Assembly: GCA_002320455.1 (NCBI GenBank)
Contig: DCKU01000124.1
Span: 1-16,793, forward strand
Length of the DNA: 16,793 nucleotides
Reading direction: 5' to 3'
DNA from: Salinisphaera sp. UBA1666
Lineage (GTDB): Bacteria; Pseudomonadota; Gammaproteobacteria; Nevskiales; Salinisphaeraceae
The notes beneath the pieces were generated by a model. That model ran no database searches and was not told where the DNA came from. It saw nothing but the letters and a program-made list of their open reading frames with translations. Position 1 is the stretch's first letter. The number at the start of each line of letters is the position of its first letter. This document shows, piece by piece, positions 15,911 to 16,793 of this stretch. A program made the position numbers and the translations under genes.

Positions 15911-16480
15911 CTAGGCGCACAGCCGGTCGCGCTTCGGCGCGAGGCGTTCGAGAAACGCTTGCTGATCGGCCAAGATACGGCGATTAGCCAGCATGAGCCA
16001 TTCGGCGAGGTTTGGCTCGTAGGGCAGCGCTAACAAATGCATACCGGCCTGCTCGGGGGTGCGATCGTCCTTGTAGCGATTACAGGCTTCACAGGTCGAG
16101 ACCACATTGCGCCAGCTGTGGGCTCCCCCCTTCGACCGAGGTACCACGTGTTCAATCTGCATGTGACCGAACGTCAGGCGAATGCCGCAATACATACAAA
16201 GACCACCGTCTCGATGAAAGAGCTCGCGGCGCGTGAGGGCAGGCACCAGATTACGCGCGAACCGATGCGAGCGATCACGTACGGCGATGATGGAATCAAT
16301 CGCCAATTCGCTGCGGATGCCGGTCTCTCGCGAGCGCCCGCCTCGCAGGCTGATCTTTTCCGAGCCGGCTTCCCAGGCAATCTTGTCCGTAAAGTACAGA
16401 CTGACCGCTTGTTGCCATTCGATCCATTCGACCGGCAGCCCGCCGGCATCGAGTTTCAATATCCGAGGAATGACCGACAC
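15911..16480 (-). CDS. HNH endonuclease family protein
   Basis: This 189-aa protein has a C-terminal HNH nuclease domain. CMYCG (Cys95, Cys98) and CEACN (Cys130, Cys133) form a zinc tetrad, and EHVVPRSKGG (110-119) with Asn125 supplies the catalytic His111 region. The N-terminal 85 residues, with VEWIEWQQAV and LYFTDKI, match a widespread group of chromosomal HNH proteins of unknown cellular role. I chose GTG 16480, which has GGGAG seven bases upstream; a TTG six codons earlier lacks this. The gene lies between the 5S terminator and mobA, reading the same way, so it is probably the first gene of the HNH-mobA-moeA run. Nothing shows an intron, intein or restriction system around it. Its link to cofactor synthesis may be only positional. 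Confidence 0.9.
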   Translation of the reverse strand: MSVIPRILKLDAGGLPVEWIEWQQAVSLYFTDKIAWEAGSEKISLRGGRSRETGIRSELAIDSIIAVRDRSHRFARNLVPALTRRELFHRDGGLCMYCGIRLTFGHMQIEHVVPRSKGGAHSWRNVVSTCEACNRYKDDRTPEQAGMHLLALPYEPNLAEWLMLANRRILADQQAFLERLAPKRDRLCA

Positions 16481-16628
16481 GTATCGTCTCCCAACCAAGA
16501 TCTATCCGACGCATACGTAAAACACGTCGTCAACGATTCTCGAGTTGTACCGATTACTGTCGTAGCTCGCAATCATCGTGAGATGACGGCGCGTGTCCGA
16601 GCGACCCATTCGCTGACAGACCACGCAC

Positions 16629-16659
16629 AAAAAACCCCAGCCTGTTGGGCTGGGGTTTT
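16629..16659 (-). terminator. Rho-independent terminator of the rRNA operon
   Basis: CCCCAGCC (16635-16642) and GGCTGGGG (16648-16655) form a perfect 8-bp stem with a 5-base loop. On the minus strand the stem is followed by six T's (16634-16629). It lies 10 bases beyond the 5S 3' end, so it ends the rRNA transcript. The T's on the other side (16656-16659) make it weakly bidirectional. Confidence 0.93.
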
Positions 16660-16669
16660 GGTGTATAGA

Positions 16670-16787
16670 GCCTGGCGGTGACCTACTCTCACATGGGGAG
16701 ACCCCACACTACCATCGGCGCAGAGCGGTTTCACTTCCGAGTTCGGAATGGAATCGGGTGGTTCCCGCTCGCTATGGCCGCCAGGCA
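16670..16787 (-). rRNA. rrf: 5S ribosomal RNA
   Basis: On the minus strand the sequence opens with TGCCTGGCGGCCATAGCG and closes with GGTCACCGCCAGGC, so the two ends pair as the helix I stem. In between are the conserved CCGAACTCGGAAGTGAAAC and GCCGATGGTAGTGTGGGG blocks of gammaproteobacterial 5S RNA. The length is about 118 nt. The first residue is six bases from the window edge; a 23S gene should lie just beyond on the same strand. Confidence 0.97.
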
Positions 16788-16793
16788 AACTGG

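Overview
The window is about 16.8 kb of GC-rich DNA from what looks like a gammaproteobacterium. The 5S rRNA, the MobA/MoeA/FdhD set and a CaiT-like betaine/carnitine-type carrier fit that group. The acidic secreted lipoprotein and the solute carrier suggest a marine or halophilic lifestyle, possibly Salinisphaera- or Halomonas-like. That placement is inference from composition and gene content, not from a search.

Layout, left to right. (1) Positions 1-1580, minus strand: a TRAP-TAXI solute-binding lipoprotein followed by a DUF1850 gene that runs off the left edge; the fused TRAP permease is expected just outside. (2) 1755-3383, plus: a BCCT carrier, divergent from the TAXI gene. (3) 3406-4257, minus: fdhD, the formate dehydrogenase sulfurtransferase, convergent with the BCCT gene. 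(4) 4473-5420, plus: an AEC-family transporter. (5) 5458-13814, minus, the core of the window. In transcription order it holds an OFA-family (oxalate/formate antiporter type) MFS carrier, a 47-codon membrane protein resembling MFS small subunits, an FdhF/YdeP-type molybdopterin oxidoreductase, a 95-aa winged-helix-like protein overlapping its stop codon, a large NuoG-like formate dehydrogenase, and a DUF1641 protein. The last two match the Bacillus YrhE-YrhD (ForC-ForE) pair. (6) 14011-16480, minus: moeA, mobA and an HNH nuclease gene, closely spaced. (7) 16629-16787, minus: the 5S rRNA and its Rho-independent terminator, the end of an rRNA operon whose 23S gene lies beyond the right edge.

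Functionally, most of the window can be read as one formate/molybdenum-cofactor neighbourhood. MoeA inserts molybdenum, MobA builds the guanine dinucleotide form, and FdhD sulfurates the cofactor for formate dehydrogenases. Two bis-MGD enzymes use it, and the OFA carrier probably supplies or exchanges a small carboxylate such as formate. The DUF1641 protein is the likely partner of the large dehydrogenase.

Less familiar points are the small OFA-associated membrane protein, the wHTH-like gene coupled to the YdeP-type enzyme, the Cys-Gln active site of the large dehydrogenase, and several palindromes and hairpins in the gaps between these genes. I saw no CRISPR array, tRNA, insertion sequence or phage gene.
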